Below, in pieces: positions 7,304 to 14,865 of a stretch of DNA of 15,195 nucleotides. The notes under the pieces are model-generated. The model was given only the letters and a program-made list of their open reading frames with translations, was not told the origin of the DNA and made no database searches. Made by a program: the position numbers and the translations under genes. Source of the DNA: Candidatus Zipacnadia bacterium. GTDB lineage: Bacteria > Armatimonadota > Zipacnadia > Zipacnadales > Zipacnadaceae. Every line of letters begins with the position of its first letter. Position 1 is the stretch's first letter. The stretch lies in the NCBI GenBank assembly GCA_029821415.1, contig JALGTJ010000029.1, forward strand, positions 1-15,195, in the 5' to 3' direction.

Positions 7304-8509
7304 ATGGCCGAGCAGACGATGACAAGTCGTGAGCGTATGCTGGCGGCGCTGCGCTGCCAGCAGCCAGACCATGTACCTATGTCACCTTTCATCCATCAGG
7401 GGCCGTTGCGGCTCGAACCGTTGTACTGGCGCAATCAGTTTCAACGCGCTGAGGTAATGCTGGAGATGGGGCTGGATCCGACGATTGATATCTGGCTACC
7501 TGACCCGCAGCCCCATCCTGATGTGGCGATCAAGACCTGGCGTGAGCAGAAAGAGGGGAAAACATATATAACCAAGGAGTATCACACACCGGCCGGCGTA
7601 CTGCGGCAGACGGTTCACGAGAGTGACGACTGGTGCGATCCCGATCATGGTCCCTGGCAGCCCACCATCTTTGGCATTGAACACCGTAACGGCTTTGGGG
7701 TGGAACTGTTCGATGATCATAATGTGTCGCGGCGCACTGAACCGTGGGTCAAGGGACCTGAGGATCTGGACAAGCTGCGCTATATCATCCGGCCGATGAG
7801 CGGGTGGCAACTGGATGAGTGGCGTATGGACGTTGAGCGGGCTTTGGATTTCGCCCACAAGCACCATTTAATGACCTATGTGCGGCGTTCCATCGTCGGG
7901 GACGCCTTCCAGTGGTTCTGCGATATCCCTTGGTTTCTGATGCAGCTCTACGACGACCCGGAGTTTGTCAAGGAGTTTCTGGATATCTTTCATCAGTGGC
8001 AGCTTGCCAGCCTTGACGAAGTGCTGCAGTTTGATGTTGATTGCGTCCAGTATCGTGGCTGGTACGAGATATCTACCTACTGGGGTCCGCGGGGCTTTGA
8101 GAATTTCTTGGTCCCCATAATTGAGGAGGAAACGCAAAAGGTTCACGATGCTGGCCCGCTGGTGGCCTTCCTGCTGCCGGAGGGCGCTGGTGTCTACGCC
8201 GACATCCTGGCGAGGATGTCGTTCGACTGCTTGTATTATGTAGACCCAAAGATGCTGCACGCCGGCAACCTGCAGGACCTGTTTGATGCCATTGGTGATA
8301 GTAAATCGTTTTGGGGTGGTGTTAACGCGGAGGTCACGCTTCTGTCGGAGGACCCCGATCGCATTGACGCCGCTGTCAAAGAGGCCATTGAAATCCTTGG
8401 TCAAAATGGGGGCCTGATTTTAGGTGCTGGCCTCTTCGTGGCTATATCCAACCAGAGCATACTCTATATGATTGACTCGTGGCGCAAGTACAGAGATATG
8501 TACAGTTAG
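7304..8509 (+). CDS. URO-D-superfamily protein, not HemE
   Basis: A 401-residue cytoplasmic protein with the uroporphyrinogen decarboxylase / corrinoid methyltransferase fold. The N-terminal signature TSRERMLAALRCQQPDHVPM is typical of the superfamily, and WGGVNAEVTL at 336-345 corresponds to its C-terminal barrel strand. It lacks the HxC zinc motif of the MtaA/MtbA methyltransferases: the expected place after PLVAF reads LLPEG. It also has no heme-biosynthesis neighbours, so neither HemE nor a Zn-dependent methylcobalamin transferase is a good call. Proteins of this subgroup occur many times per genome in Planctomycetota, Armatimonadota and relatives, with no known reaction. AAGGAAGAG precedes the ATG by about 5 bases. 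It lies between the aminotransferase (37 bp) and the aldo/keto reductase (31 bp), consistent with one transcript and a shared small-molecule pathway. No signal peptide or membrane segments seen. Confidence 0.85.
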   Translation: MAEQTMTSRERMLAALRCQQPDHVPMSPFIHQGPLRLEPLYWRNQFQRAEVMLEMGLDPTIDIWLPDPQPHPDVAIKTWREQKEGKTYITKEYHTPAGVLRQTVHESDDWCDPDHGPWQPTIFGIEHRNGFGVELFDDHNVSRRTEPWVKGPEDLDKLRYIIRPMSGWQLDEWRMDVERALDFAHKHHLMTYVRRSIVGDAFQWFCDIPWFLMQLYDDPEFVKEFLDIFHQWQLASLDEVLQFDVDCVQYRGWYEISTYWGPRGFENFLVPIIEEETQKVHDAGPLVAFLLPEGAGVYADILARMSFDCLYYVDPKMLHAGNLQDLFDAIGDSKSFWGGVNAEVTLLSEDPDRIDAAVKEAIEILGQNGGLILGAGLFVAISNQSILYMIDSWRKYRDMYS

Positions 8510-8526
8510 TGCCACTACAATCAAAT

Positions 8527-8533
8527 AAGGAGG
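8527..8533 (+). promoter_or_regulatory. Ribosome binding site of the aldo/keto reductase
   Basis: A perfect AAGGAGG ends 7 bases before ATG 8541 in the short gap after the URO-D gene. It fixes the reductase start and argues for efficient translation within the operon. Confidence 0.8.
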
Positions 8534-8540
8534 CGCAAGT

Positions 8541-9500
8541 ATGGAACTGCGTAGCATACCGAAAACCGACCTGAAGGTCTCACCCATCTGTCTCGGCACT
8601 ATGACATTTGGTACCCCAGTTGGTGAGGCTGACGCCATTCGCATCGTCCATTGGGCGCTTGATCACGGTGTCAACTTCATTGATACCGCCAATATGTATG
8701 AGGGCTATACCCGCAGCGCCGGCTCAACGGGGGGAGTAGCCGAGGAGATCCTGGGCCAGGCGCTCAAGGGTCGTCGCGATGAGGCGGTGGTAGCCACAAA
8801 GGTAGGTATGAAGGTGGGCGACGCCCCCGAGGACGACGGGACTAGCGCTGAGGCTATCCGTGTCCAGTTGGATCGCAGTCTCCAGCGCTTGCAGACTGAC
8901 TATGTTGATTTGTACTACCTGCACCGGCCTGACCCCGCCTCTGATATGGCCGAGACGCTTGGTGCCCTTGATGAGGCGATTCAGCAGGGCAAGATCCGCT
9001 ACTATGCGGTCAGTAACTACACCAGCCGGCACTTGGAAGAGCTACTGGAGATAGCTGATGAGAACGACTTGCCCCGGCCCGTAGTGGTTCAGCCGTTCTT
9101 CAATTTGCTCAATCCGGAGTCGACCCTGGAGTTTCCTTACCCCGGCCTGGAGAAGATGGAGTTCCGCGTACAAGACGAGCTGTTGCCGCTGTGTGAGCGT
9201 GAGCAGATCGGTGTCGTACCCTATCGTATCCTTAATAGCGGTGTACTCACTGGCAAGTACCGTCGGGGCCAGGAGCCTCCCGCCGGCTCACGTGCCAGTG
9301 AGAAGCCGAGCTGGCTGCCCGAGCTGACCGACGAGCTGTTTGACCGGCTCGAGGAGATTGAACAGGCGGCCACTGCTCAGGGGCTGACCATGGTCCAATA
9401 CGCCATCCGTTGGGTGTTAGAGCAACCGGCAGTCGTCGCGGCTATTGTCGGCGTCAAGCGGACTGAGCAACTTGAAGAGGCTATTGCAGCAGCGCCCTGA
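8541..9500 (+). CDS. Aldo/keto reductase
   Basis: A 319-residue NAD(P)H-dependent oxidoreductase of the AKR superfamily, a cytoplasmic (beta/alpha)8 barrel. The catalytic tetrad is complete: D48 in NFIDTANMYEG, Y53 in the same motif, K87 in VVATKVGM, and H128 in DLYYLHRPDP. The substrate-side asparagine is in YYAVSNYTS and the cofactor segment is VPYRILNSGVLTGKYRRG. The C-terminal IVGVKRTEQLEEAIAAAP matches the usual IxG(x)RxxxQLEE motif but stops there; many relatives have another helix of roughly 20 residues, so the end may be slightly truncated. No frame after the TGA restores a recognisable tail. Likely reaction is reduction or oxidation of a sugar-like aldehyde or ketone; the substrate is unknown. 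It is the last gene of the DegT-URO-D-AKR operon and is followed 31 bp later by a strong terminator hairpin. Confidence 0.92.
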   Translation: MELRSIPKTDLKVSPICLGTMTFGTPVGEADAIRIVHWALDHGVNFIDTANMYEGYTRSAGSTGGVAEEILGQALKGRRDEAVVATKVGMKVGDAPEDDGTSAEAIRVQLDRSLQRLQTDYVDLYYLHRPDPASDMAETLGALDEAIQQGKIRYYAVSNYTSRHLEELLEIADENDLPRPVVVQPFFNLLNPESTLEFPYPGLEKMEFRVQDELLPLCEREQIGVVPYRILNSGVLTGKYRRGQEPPAGSRASEKPSWLPELTDELFDRLEEIEQAATAQGLTMVQYAIRWVLEQPAVVAAIVGVKRTEQLEEAIAAAP

Positions 9501-9531
9501 GTTCTGGCAATGCTATCAGTAATCACGCCAT

Positions 9532-9561
9532 GAAGCAGCCCGGTCAAGGCCGGGCTGCTTC
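9532..9561. terminator. Bidirectional hairpin terminator between convergent operons
   Basis: GAAGCAGCCCGG (9532-9543) pairs perfectly with CCGGGCTGCTTC (9550-9561) around a 6-base loop. The 12-bp GC-rich stem sits in the 98-bp gap between the ends of the aldo/keto reductase and the leftward Kelch gene. There is only a weak T-rich run on either side, so efficiency as an intrinsic terminator is uncertain, but position and stem strength support use in both directions. Confidence 0.8.
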
Positions 9562-9598
9562 TGTTATGCGAGGCCGCCTACAATTGTCAAGTTCGGGC

Positions 9599-10675
9599 TT
9601 AGTGAACTCTGCCCACCTGGACCAGGTCCGTACGTGTCTTCCACGGTGAGTCTTCTCCCCCGATCATATAAAGCCGTTCGTTGACATAAGCGCAGCCCTG
9701 ATCGCCAACGCCCACTGGCATTGGGTTGAGCGGGTGATATCGGTCGCGTACGGTATCATAGAGCAGGCACTGAGTCGAGAAGTAGGTGTGCAGTTTCCGG
9801 CCGGAGATTCGCGATGCGGGGATGGCCAACGCCACGCCGCCGGCGATAATGACGTGGCTGTCGTCCAGCGCGGTGCACGCGCCCGTTCCACAGGCAAGCG
9901 GTAGCGGCCGTATCTGTTGCCACTTGCGGGTGGCAATGTCAAAACAGTACGCGTCCCTGACCGGAATTGAGGAGGCAACATTATGCCAGCTTCTGATAAA
10001 AGTTTTGGCCATAGTAAACTGCTCGTCGGCAACCAGGCCCCCGAACAGGTAGAGCTTGCCTCCGCAGACCGTGCCCACCGGCCACTCCAGTTCAGGCCGG
10101 GGCACCTCGCCGACCACTTGCCAGCCTCTTTCCAGATCATTTGTGTCAAGCGCTAACACACTGCTGGCTGGTCGCGGCTGGCCATGATATTCCTCCGTCC
10201 CGGCGGCGATGTAGATCACTCCGGCGCTGATGCCACCTCTGGCTCCTGCCCGGGGGAGTGGTAGAGAGGGGGCGGGAATCCAAGAGGGATTTTCGCGTGC
10301 CAGATCCAGCGTATAGACTTCTGCGTGGACCCGGTCAGCATTTCGCCCGCCAATTACCCACAGCTTGCTCCCATCTGCTACCGCTAGTGCGTATCCTACC
10401 GGCAGAGGATAGCGCGGCAGTGATTCCCACTGCATGGCCTGGGTATCAAGTTTTTCGACTGTACGAAGCCATACCTTGTGCGGTACGCCGTCGCGCGGCC
10501 CTACCCAATAAGTGCCGCCTACCACTACGATGTCATCGCCCACCGCCGTCGTAGCCAAAGCCGATTGGGCCGTGGGCAGAACTGGGCCCCATCCCCAACT
10601 AATTCTGGCCGGTCCGTCGCCACTGGCCAGTGTTGCAGTCAGCAAAATTGTCATGACGATAGTTATGCGCTTCAT
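9599..10675 (-). CDS. Secreted Kelch-repeat beta-propeller protein
   Basis: A 358-residue exported protein. Residues 1-19 are a signal peptide (MKRITIVMTILLTATLASG). The rest is a set of Kelch blades, recognisable from repeated double-glycine strands: DDIVVVGGTYWVG, KLWVIGGRNADRV, GVIYIAAGTEEYH, KLYLFGGLVADEQ, HVIIAGGVALA and RLYMIGGEDSPW, each followed by a W or Y spaced as in the family. Six blades are implied. Secreted bacterial Kelch propellers include sialic acid mutarotases (NanM type), galactose-oxidase-like enzymes and binding proteins; the blade motifs alone do not decide, and no copper-site motifs are evident. The ATG at 10675 follows a GGGGGAT-type ribosome binding site. It starts 40 bp after the stop of the HpcH/HpaI aldolase on the same strand, so the two are probably co-transcribed, ending at the 9532-9561 hairpin. 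Confidence 0.85.
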   Translation of the reverse strand: MKRITIVMTILLTATLASGDGPARISWGWGPVLPTAQSALATTAVGDDIVVVGGTYWVGPRDGVPHKVWLRTVEKLDTQAMQWESLPRYPLPVGYALAVADGSKLWVIGGRNADRVHAEVYTLDLARENPSWIPAPSLPLPRAGARGGISAGVIYIAAGTEEYHGQPRPASSVLALDTNDLERGWQVVGEVPRPELEWPVGTVCGGKLYLFGGLVADEQFTMAKTFIRSWHNVASSIPVRDAYCFDIATRKWQQIRPLPLACGTGACTALDDSHVIIAGGVALAIPASRISGRKLHTYFSTQCLLYDTVRDRYHPLNPMPVGVGDQGCAYVNERLYMIGGEDSPWKTRTDLVQVGRVH

Positions 10676-10715
10676 CTTCTATCCCCCTTGGCATAGGGCG
10701 AGCTGCTGGCGCGGG

Positions 10716-11489
10716 CTAAGAGATTTCGTCTACGGCTCTGTGCAGGGACTCCACATGCTTTTGCATTGTTTGCGCCAATAGGTCCGGCACTGCTATGGTC
10801 TCAAAAAAGGTTACACCGCGCGGTATCCATTTCTGCAGATGCTCCGGTGTTGAGCCAGCCAGGCCAACTGTGATTCCTTTCGGACGGACGACCTCCAGTA
10901 CGTGCTGGATGGCTGCCAACAGGTCGGGATGGTCAAACTCCAGAGGCACTCCCAAGGCGTTGGACAGATCGCACGGGCCGATGTTGAAGACGTCTATCCC
11001 GGGGACTTCTGCGATAGCTTCAATGTTCTCAACTGCTTCGACGGTCTCAATCATCAAGCACACCAACGTCTCTTCGTTAGCCCTTTGCATATAGACTCTG
11101 GGATCATCTATCCCCAAACGGCTGGGCCGGTACGGTCCTACGCCCCGCTGGCCTTGCGGCGCGTACCTGGCTGCGCGGACAGCAGCGACGGCCTCTTCGG
11201 CCGTTCGGATTTCGGGTACCAATATGCCGGCAGCACCCCAATCCAGTGCAATTTTGATCTCAGCCCGAGCTGGAGTTTTAACCCGCCATATCGGCGCAAT
11301 ACCCAGCCCCTGGGCTACCAGCACCATCCTGGCGGCTTGTGAGGTATCAATAGCCCCATGTTCGGTGTCTATCAGGACAAAATCATAACCTGCATATCCT
11401 GCTGCCTCCACTGCCTCCAGCCAGGGCACGCCAATGTACATCCCGATGACTACCTGACCTTCGTTGATAGCTTTCCGTAGTGATCTCAT
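10716..11489 (-). CDS. HpcH/HpaI-family class II aldolase
   Basis: A 257-residue cytoplasmic metal-dependent aldolase of the HpcH/HpaI family, which splits or forms 2-keto-3-deoxy acids and 4-hydroxy-2-oxo acids with pyruvate as one partner. All key residues are present: D41 and H44 in LIDTEHGAID, R69 in IWRVK, the YAPQGQRGVGPYR loop at 109-121, metal ligand E148 in LMIETVEAVENIEAIA, and metal ligand D174 in NIGPCDLSNALG. The start ATG at 11489 begins MRSLRKAINEGQ, the usual family N-terminus, with AGAAAGG about 10 bases upstream; the frame stays open further upstream but has no family sequence. It leads a two-gene unit with the Kelch protein and is divergent from a second member of the same family at 11812. 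2-Dehydro-3-deoxy-sugar-acid aldolase is the likeliest specific role, by family only. Confidence 0.9.
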   Translation of the reverse strand: MRSLRKAINEGQVVIGMYIGVPWLEAVEAAGYAGYDFVLIDTEHGAIDTSQAARMVLVAQGLGIAPIWRVKTPARAEIKIALDWGAAGILVPEIRTAEEAVAAVRAARYAPQGQRGVGPYRPSRLGIDDPRVYMQRANEETLVCLMIETVEAVENIEAIAEVPGIDVFNIGPCDLSNALGVPLEFDHPDLLAAIQHVLEVVRPKGITVGLAGSTPEHLQKWIPRGVTFFETIAVPDLLAQTMQKHVESLHRAVDEIS

Positions 11490-11507
11490 TGTATTGGCCT
11501 TTCTCTG

Positions 11508-11819
11508 ATGACAATGTGCTACTGGTTCTTCGGTTACGCAATTTACTCCGAACACAGCTCTAATAGCGTCGCGTCCAAGTCTAATCGGATGCGGCTGCAT
11601 GCAGGGCTTCCCGACGCGCAGCACTATTGTTCGCCACCCCCAGGGGACACTCCTTCACTGTCGGTCTTGGAGGTGGAAGAGAAGGCTGTCAGGAAACTTA
11701 TTACATACTGTTGGGATCAACAGTGCGCCTCTTGTATGTCGCAGGTCAAGCTGGTGGTTGATGGCCGGGTGGTGGTTATCTGTGAAAAGGAGATAGTGCT
11801 CAGCGAAATCAATGAATAA
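11508..11819 (+). CDS. Possible small Cys-rich ORF before the second aldolase (uncertain)
   Basis: An open frame of up to 103 codons fills the gap between the divergent aldolases. Only its second half looks protein-like: VEEKAVRKLITYCWDQQC, then ASCMSQVKLVVDG, then VVVICEKEIVLSEINE, with four cysteines (C-x4-C-x2-C and one later) that could bind a metal. Its TAA overlaps the start of the next gene by 8 bp (ATG 11812, TAA 11817-11819), an arrangement seen in translationally coupled genes. The first half overlaps the likely 5' leader and promoter area of the leftward aldolase and has no good ribosome binding site, so the real start, if any, is downstream. I do not recognise a family. It may also be non-coding leader DNA or the tail of a lost gene. 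Confidence 0.25.
   Translation: MTMCYWFFGYAIYSEHSSNSVASKSNRMRLHAGLPDAQHYCSPPPGDTPSLSVLEVEEKAVRKLITYCWDQQCASCMSQVKLVVDGRVVVICEKEIVLSEINE
11707..11724. repeat. 7-bp inverted repeat in the divergent aldolase region
   Basis: ACTGTTG (11707-11713) and CAACAGT (11718-11724) are perfect inverted arms around GGAT. The site is about 90 bp before the start of the rightward aldolase and about 220 bp before the start of the leftward one. The symmetry suits a dimeric regulator such as a LacI or GntR type, but it could equally be a chance hairpin inside the small open frame. Confidence 0.3.
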
Positions 11820-12603
11820 CCAACCCCTGAAGATGAGGCCCAGCCGTGTACTGAGAAAACTGCGGGCTGGCGAGGTGGTATCTTGTGTGAAGACAAATCT
11901 GACCGATGGGCGAGTCGCCGAGATTGCTGGCATCGTCGGTTTTGACTGCCTGTGGACGTGTATGGAGCACATTCCCACCGATTGGTCGGCGATTGAGCGG
12001 CAGATTTGGGCGGCCAAGGCCCATGACATGGATGTTGTGGTCAGGGTGGCCCGCAGCAGCTACAGCGATTATATTCGCCCTCTACAGATGGACGCCGCTG
12101 GCATTATGGTGCCGCACGTAATGAGTGCGGAAGACGCCAGAGAGGTGGTGCGGCTAACCCGCTTTCAGCCCATCGGCCGGCGAGCCAGTGATCGGGGCAA
12201 CGCCGACGGCGCGTTTTGTCAGATTGACTTCAATGAGTATATCCAACAGGCAAACAAAGAGCGGTTTATCATCTTGCAAATAGAGGACCCAGAACCGTTA
12301 GATGAATTGGAAGCGATAGCCGCTGTGGATGGGTACGATATGCTTCTGTTCGGAGCAGCCGACTTCAGTCACGGTATCGGAGTGCCCGCTCAGATGGACG
12401 ATCCGCGGGTAGTTGCCGCCCGCCAGCGCGTTGCCGAAGTCGCCACTGCCAATGGGAAATTCGCTGGCATTCCCGCCGCCATCCAGGACATTCCGGATCT
12501 GGTGGCGATGGGTTATCGATTCTTTAACCTGGCCGCTGATGTGGTCTCCCTGGGTATGCACTGGGGCCAAGTGCTGGCGCAGTTCAATGAACAGATATCC
12601 TGA
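11812..12603 (+). CDS. HpcH/HpaI-family aldolase homologue with altered active site
   Basis: A 263-residue cytoplasmic homologue of HpcH/HpaI aldolases, clearly diverged from the one at 10716-11489. H53 in CMEHIPTDW, R78 in VVVRVARSS, metal ligand E158 in LQIEDPEPLDELEAIA and metal ligand D184 in LFGAADFSHGIG are kept. The Asp that normally sits three residues before the catalytic His is C50 here (CMEH instead of DxEH). The loop PIGRRASDRGNADG at 120-133 replaces the usual PPxGxRG form. So metal binding is likely preserved while the base or substrate specificity may differ. The ATG at 11812 has only a distant GGAGA about 18 bases upstream; an internal ATG at 11833 is an alternative, and coupling to a small overlapping upstream frame is possible. 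It ends 92 bp before the stop of the convergent gene; a weak CTGCT/AGCAG hairpin (12665-12681) lies between. Confidence 0.85.
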   Translation: MNNQPLKMRPSRVLRKLRAGEVVSCVKTNLTDGRVAEIAGIVGFDCLWTCMEHIPTDWSAIERQIWAAKAHDMDVVVRVARSSYSDYIRPLQMDAAGIMVPHVMSAEDAREVVRLTRFQPIGRRASDRGNADGAFCQIDFNEYIQQANKERFIILQIEDPEPLDELEAIAAVDGYDMLLFGAADFSHGIGVPAQMDDPRVVAARQRVAEVATANGKFAGIPAAIQDIPDLVAMGYRFFNLAADVVSLGMHWGQVLAQFNEQIS

Positions 12604-12695
12604 CCTTCAACCTGGCTCAGGCATTGCTCGTGGAGCTTGGCCATTCCTGTAGTCCAGCTTGCCTCTGCTCCGGCATAGCAGGCCCTCGGGTGAAG

Positions 12696-14615
12696 CTATT
12701 CCCTGGCATGCCGTTGCTCCGCCACCTTGAACAACTGTGCCGCGCCCGATTCCAGTGACACCGTAATCTCGCCCTGTGCGTTTACTGTTGTCCTCTCGCG
12801 GCCCGGGATGGTGACCAGCCAACTGCCTGGTGCGGCTATATCTTGTTCAATAGGATCAAGGGGGCCTCCGCTGTCTTTGGGAATATATACCTGTACTGGG
12901 CCGGTGTGGGCATAGTCATAATCAAGGTTAGTCACCCATAGATAATCGGCGCCCTCGGCATCAGTCAAATGCTGGACGTCAAAGAGCTTATCTCTTTGAG
13001 CCACGCTGCGCCTGTAGTGAAGTTGGGGCAGCAAATCGCGCAGCTCCCATAGCTTTCGGCCCAACGTTTTAACCGCGGCGTAGCGATCATCATTGGGCAG
13101 GAATGGATAGTCCACCATGCCGTATATGCCGAATCTCATATGATGTCCGTAACCGAAGTAACTGAGACCTTTTATACCTCGGGCGAGAGCCATATTGACC
13201 ATTAGTCGTACTTGCCCTCCCGTGGGTACCGCCCATCGTTCCTGTCCGAACGCCTGCAAGATCAGCCAGTAAGGAATCTCTTCTTGTCGCGGGGCGATCT
13301 GCGCCACCTTGATCCCGTAGTTGATGATCTGCGTGAGGCCGGCTAAGCCGCCACTGGTGTTCTTGCGTATGGGGTATATTCGGGACTGTCGGATGGCCGA
13401 GCCAGCTACAGCCCAGAACGAATTGCACTCGTCTGCCGGTTGCCCATCCAGACAGTAAAGCAAAGGCGGTGCCGGGCGGCCACTGCTCTTGGCAATGGTA
13501 GAGGCCTCGTTGCGGTATCCTTCCTCCACCAGCTTGAAGTAGCCAGCGCGTGCCATAAGTGGCTCATCGGCGATGGAAATAGCCAGCACGTCCGGTGGAT
13601 AAGGCAGGAGTGCACGTAGCTCGCTCAGCATCATCCCGGCCGCCCTTTTGGGGTCTTCTGCTGCGATGGTTCTATTGATATACGTGCTCCTTGCTGATAC
13701 TATCTTGCGCCCGTTGAGCGCCTCAATGAAGGGAGCATCTATACCAGCCCAAAAGGTGTTCACTCCCAGCTCCACCTGGTCAATTGTCGCCAGCTCGCCT
13801 GTGAGCTTTTCATGGGGACTGAAGGACTGCTCTGGGGTGCCGCTGATGGTGACCCAAGTGTTGACGGGGAAGAACCCTTCCATCGAGGCGTAGTTCTCAA
13901 TGGGGGGTAGGGCTACCGTCAATGGCAAGACAGTCTTCGTGGAACTGCCTGGGACCTCAATCTGGAGCCAGTAGCGCCCGGGCCGCTCGGGAAGGGTAAA
14001 GTTGATGCCCTGGTCTTTAAGAGCCTGGCCGCTACCTCCAAAACGGCTTACACATTCGCCTTCGTCAAATAGCTCGCAGGTTACTCTATCGGCGTCATGC
14101 AGTCTACTGTCAGGAGCCGCGCGCAACGTTGCTTCTCGACCGGGGTCCAAGATGTTATGCCTCGTTTTGGCGCCGGGCAGCATCAGGGCCATGGGTCCGT
14201 CTTTGTCCTGCGACTCCCCGGTGCCGCGCACAAATTCCACGATGATCCACTGCCCGAAGTATTCTTTCAGGTTCACTGCTGTTTCCTCAGCAGGAATCTG
14301 TCGAGCGTACAGGCCCAGTGGCTGCGGGTAACCTTCTACGCGCGCCGCTTGGGGGTCTAACAGTCGCCAGCCGTTGATGTTGCTGGCCTGTGGCGGCCCA
14401 TCGCTCATAAAGCCGAAATCCCACACCCATAACAGCGCCAGCAGTCGTCCGGGACCCTTCACAGCTACTTCCAGAGGCTCAAGTCCCGCCAGCTCGTTGC
14501 GAACTGCGGTCTGGCCCTCCAGTTTGGCTGCAATCTGGCTGAAGACAAATTCCCGGTCGGCAAAGACCGGCTCACCACGCTGCAGTCGGTAAAGCATACT
14601 GCGTTTCACTCTCAC
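12696..14615 (-). CDS. Large glycoside-hydrolase-like barrel protein, N-terminus doubtful
   Basis: A protein of up to 639 residues. The N-terminal part (about 1-235) is beta-rich, with YRLQRGEPVFADREFVFSQI and RPGRYWLQIEVPG suggesting one or two sandwich domains. A TIM-barrel-like part (about 240-530) has LELGVNTFW-type and AISIADEPL strands (D350 and E351; the D-E-P motif is typical of clan-A-like glycosidases), a YPIRK segment at 414-418, and YWLILQAFGQERWAVP followed by ARGIKGLSYFGYGHH at 478-492, as in GH42-like and related uncharacterised barrels. A C-terminal beta domain follows. No signal peptide is present, unlike the other barrel proteins here, and the frame is closed about 75 bases upstream, so the true N-terminus may have been lost. 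GTG at 14615 with GAGG 9 bases upstream is the best start; ATG at 14597 is possible. Substrate not deducible. The 250 bp upstream (14616-14865) show no gene. Confidence 0.7.
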   Translation of the reverse strand: MRVKRSMLYRLQRGEPVFADREFVFSQIAAKLEGQTAVRNELAGLEPLEVAVKGPGRLLALLWVWDFGFMSDGPPQASNINGWRLLDPQAARVEGYPQPLGLYARQIPAEETAVNLKEYFGQWIIVEFVRGTGESQDKDGPMALMLPGAKTRHNILDPGREATLRAAPDSRLHDADRVTCELFDEGECVSRFGGSGQALKDQGINFTLPERPGRYWLQIEVPGSSTKTVLPLTVALPPIENYASMEGFFPVNTWVTISGTPEQSFSPHEKLTGELATIDQVELGVNTFWAGIDAPFIEALNGRKIVSARSTYINRTIAAEDPKRAAGMMLSELRALLPYPPDVLAISIADEPLMARAGYFKLVEEGYRNEASTIAKSSGRPAPPLLYCLDGQPADECNSFWAVAGSAIRQSRIYPIRKNTSGGLAGLTQIINYGIKVAQIAPRQEEIPYWLILQAFGQERWAVPTGGQVRLMVNMALARGIKGLSYFGYGHHMRFGIYGMVDYPFLPNDDRYAAVKTLGRKLWELRDLLPQLHYRRSVAQRDKLFDVQHLTDAEGADYLWVTNLDYDYAHTGPVQVYIPKDSGGPLDPIEQDIAAPGSWLVTIPGRERTTVNAQGEITVSLESGAAQLFKVAEQRHARE

Positions 14616-14865
14616 CCCAGGTATCCTCAGGTTTGGCGCATTCGCCTGGTATGCAAAGACTTGCGGTACTACCCCGAGTTGCTTGCGTCAGAGACTGTTG
14701 TGCACCCCAGCTTGCTGCGAAAGAGGCGGGGTCGTGTGGAGGTGGTGGTGCGCCAAAATTGTCGGTAGTACCTGAGCGATTGTTGTAGAGCAATGATAAT
14801 TGAGTTTCTGCACGCCCAGGCCACGAGTCCAAACCGTCTGTTCGACGTTGGGCGGAGAGTCCACC

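Noticed and set aside
6042..7392. Long minus-strand open frames opposite the aminotransferase gene (up to about 297 codons)
   Set aside because: They lie antisense to recognisable DegT family sequence and show no family motifs of their own; they are frame shadows of a biased codon pattern.
7304..8509. Uroporphyrinogen decarboxylase HemE or zinc methylcobalamin methyltransferase
   Set aside because: No heme or methanol/methylamine neighbours, long insertions relative to HemE, and no HxC motif; only the superfamily is supported.
9498..9560. Frameshift that would extend the aldo/keto reductase C-terminus
   Set aside because: Neither alternative frame after the TGA gives a recognisable AKR C-terminal helix, and the terminator hairpin follows at once.
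12663..12683. Hairpin CTGCT/AGCAG between the second aldolase and the convergent barrel gene as terminator
   Set aside because: A 5-bp stem with a 7-base loop and no T-run; mentioned only as a weak possibility.
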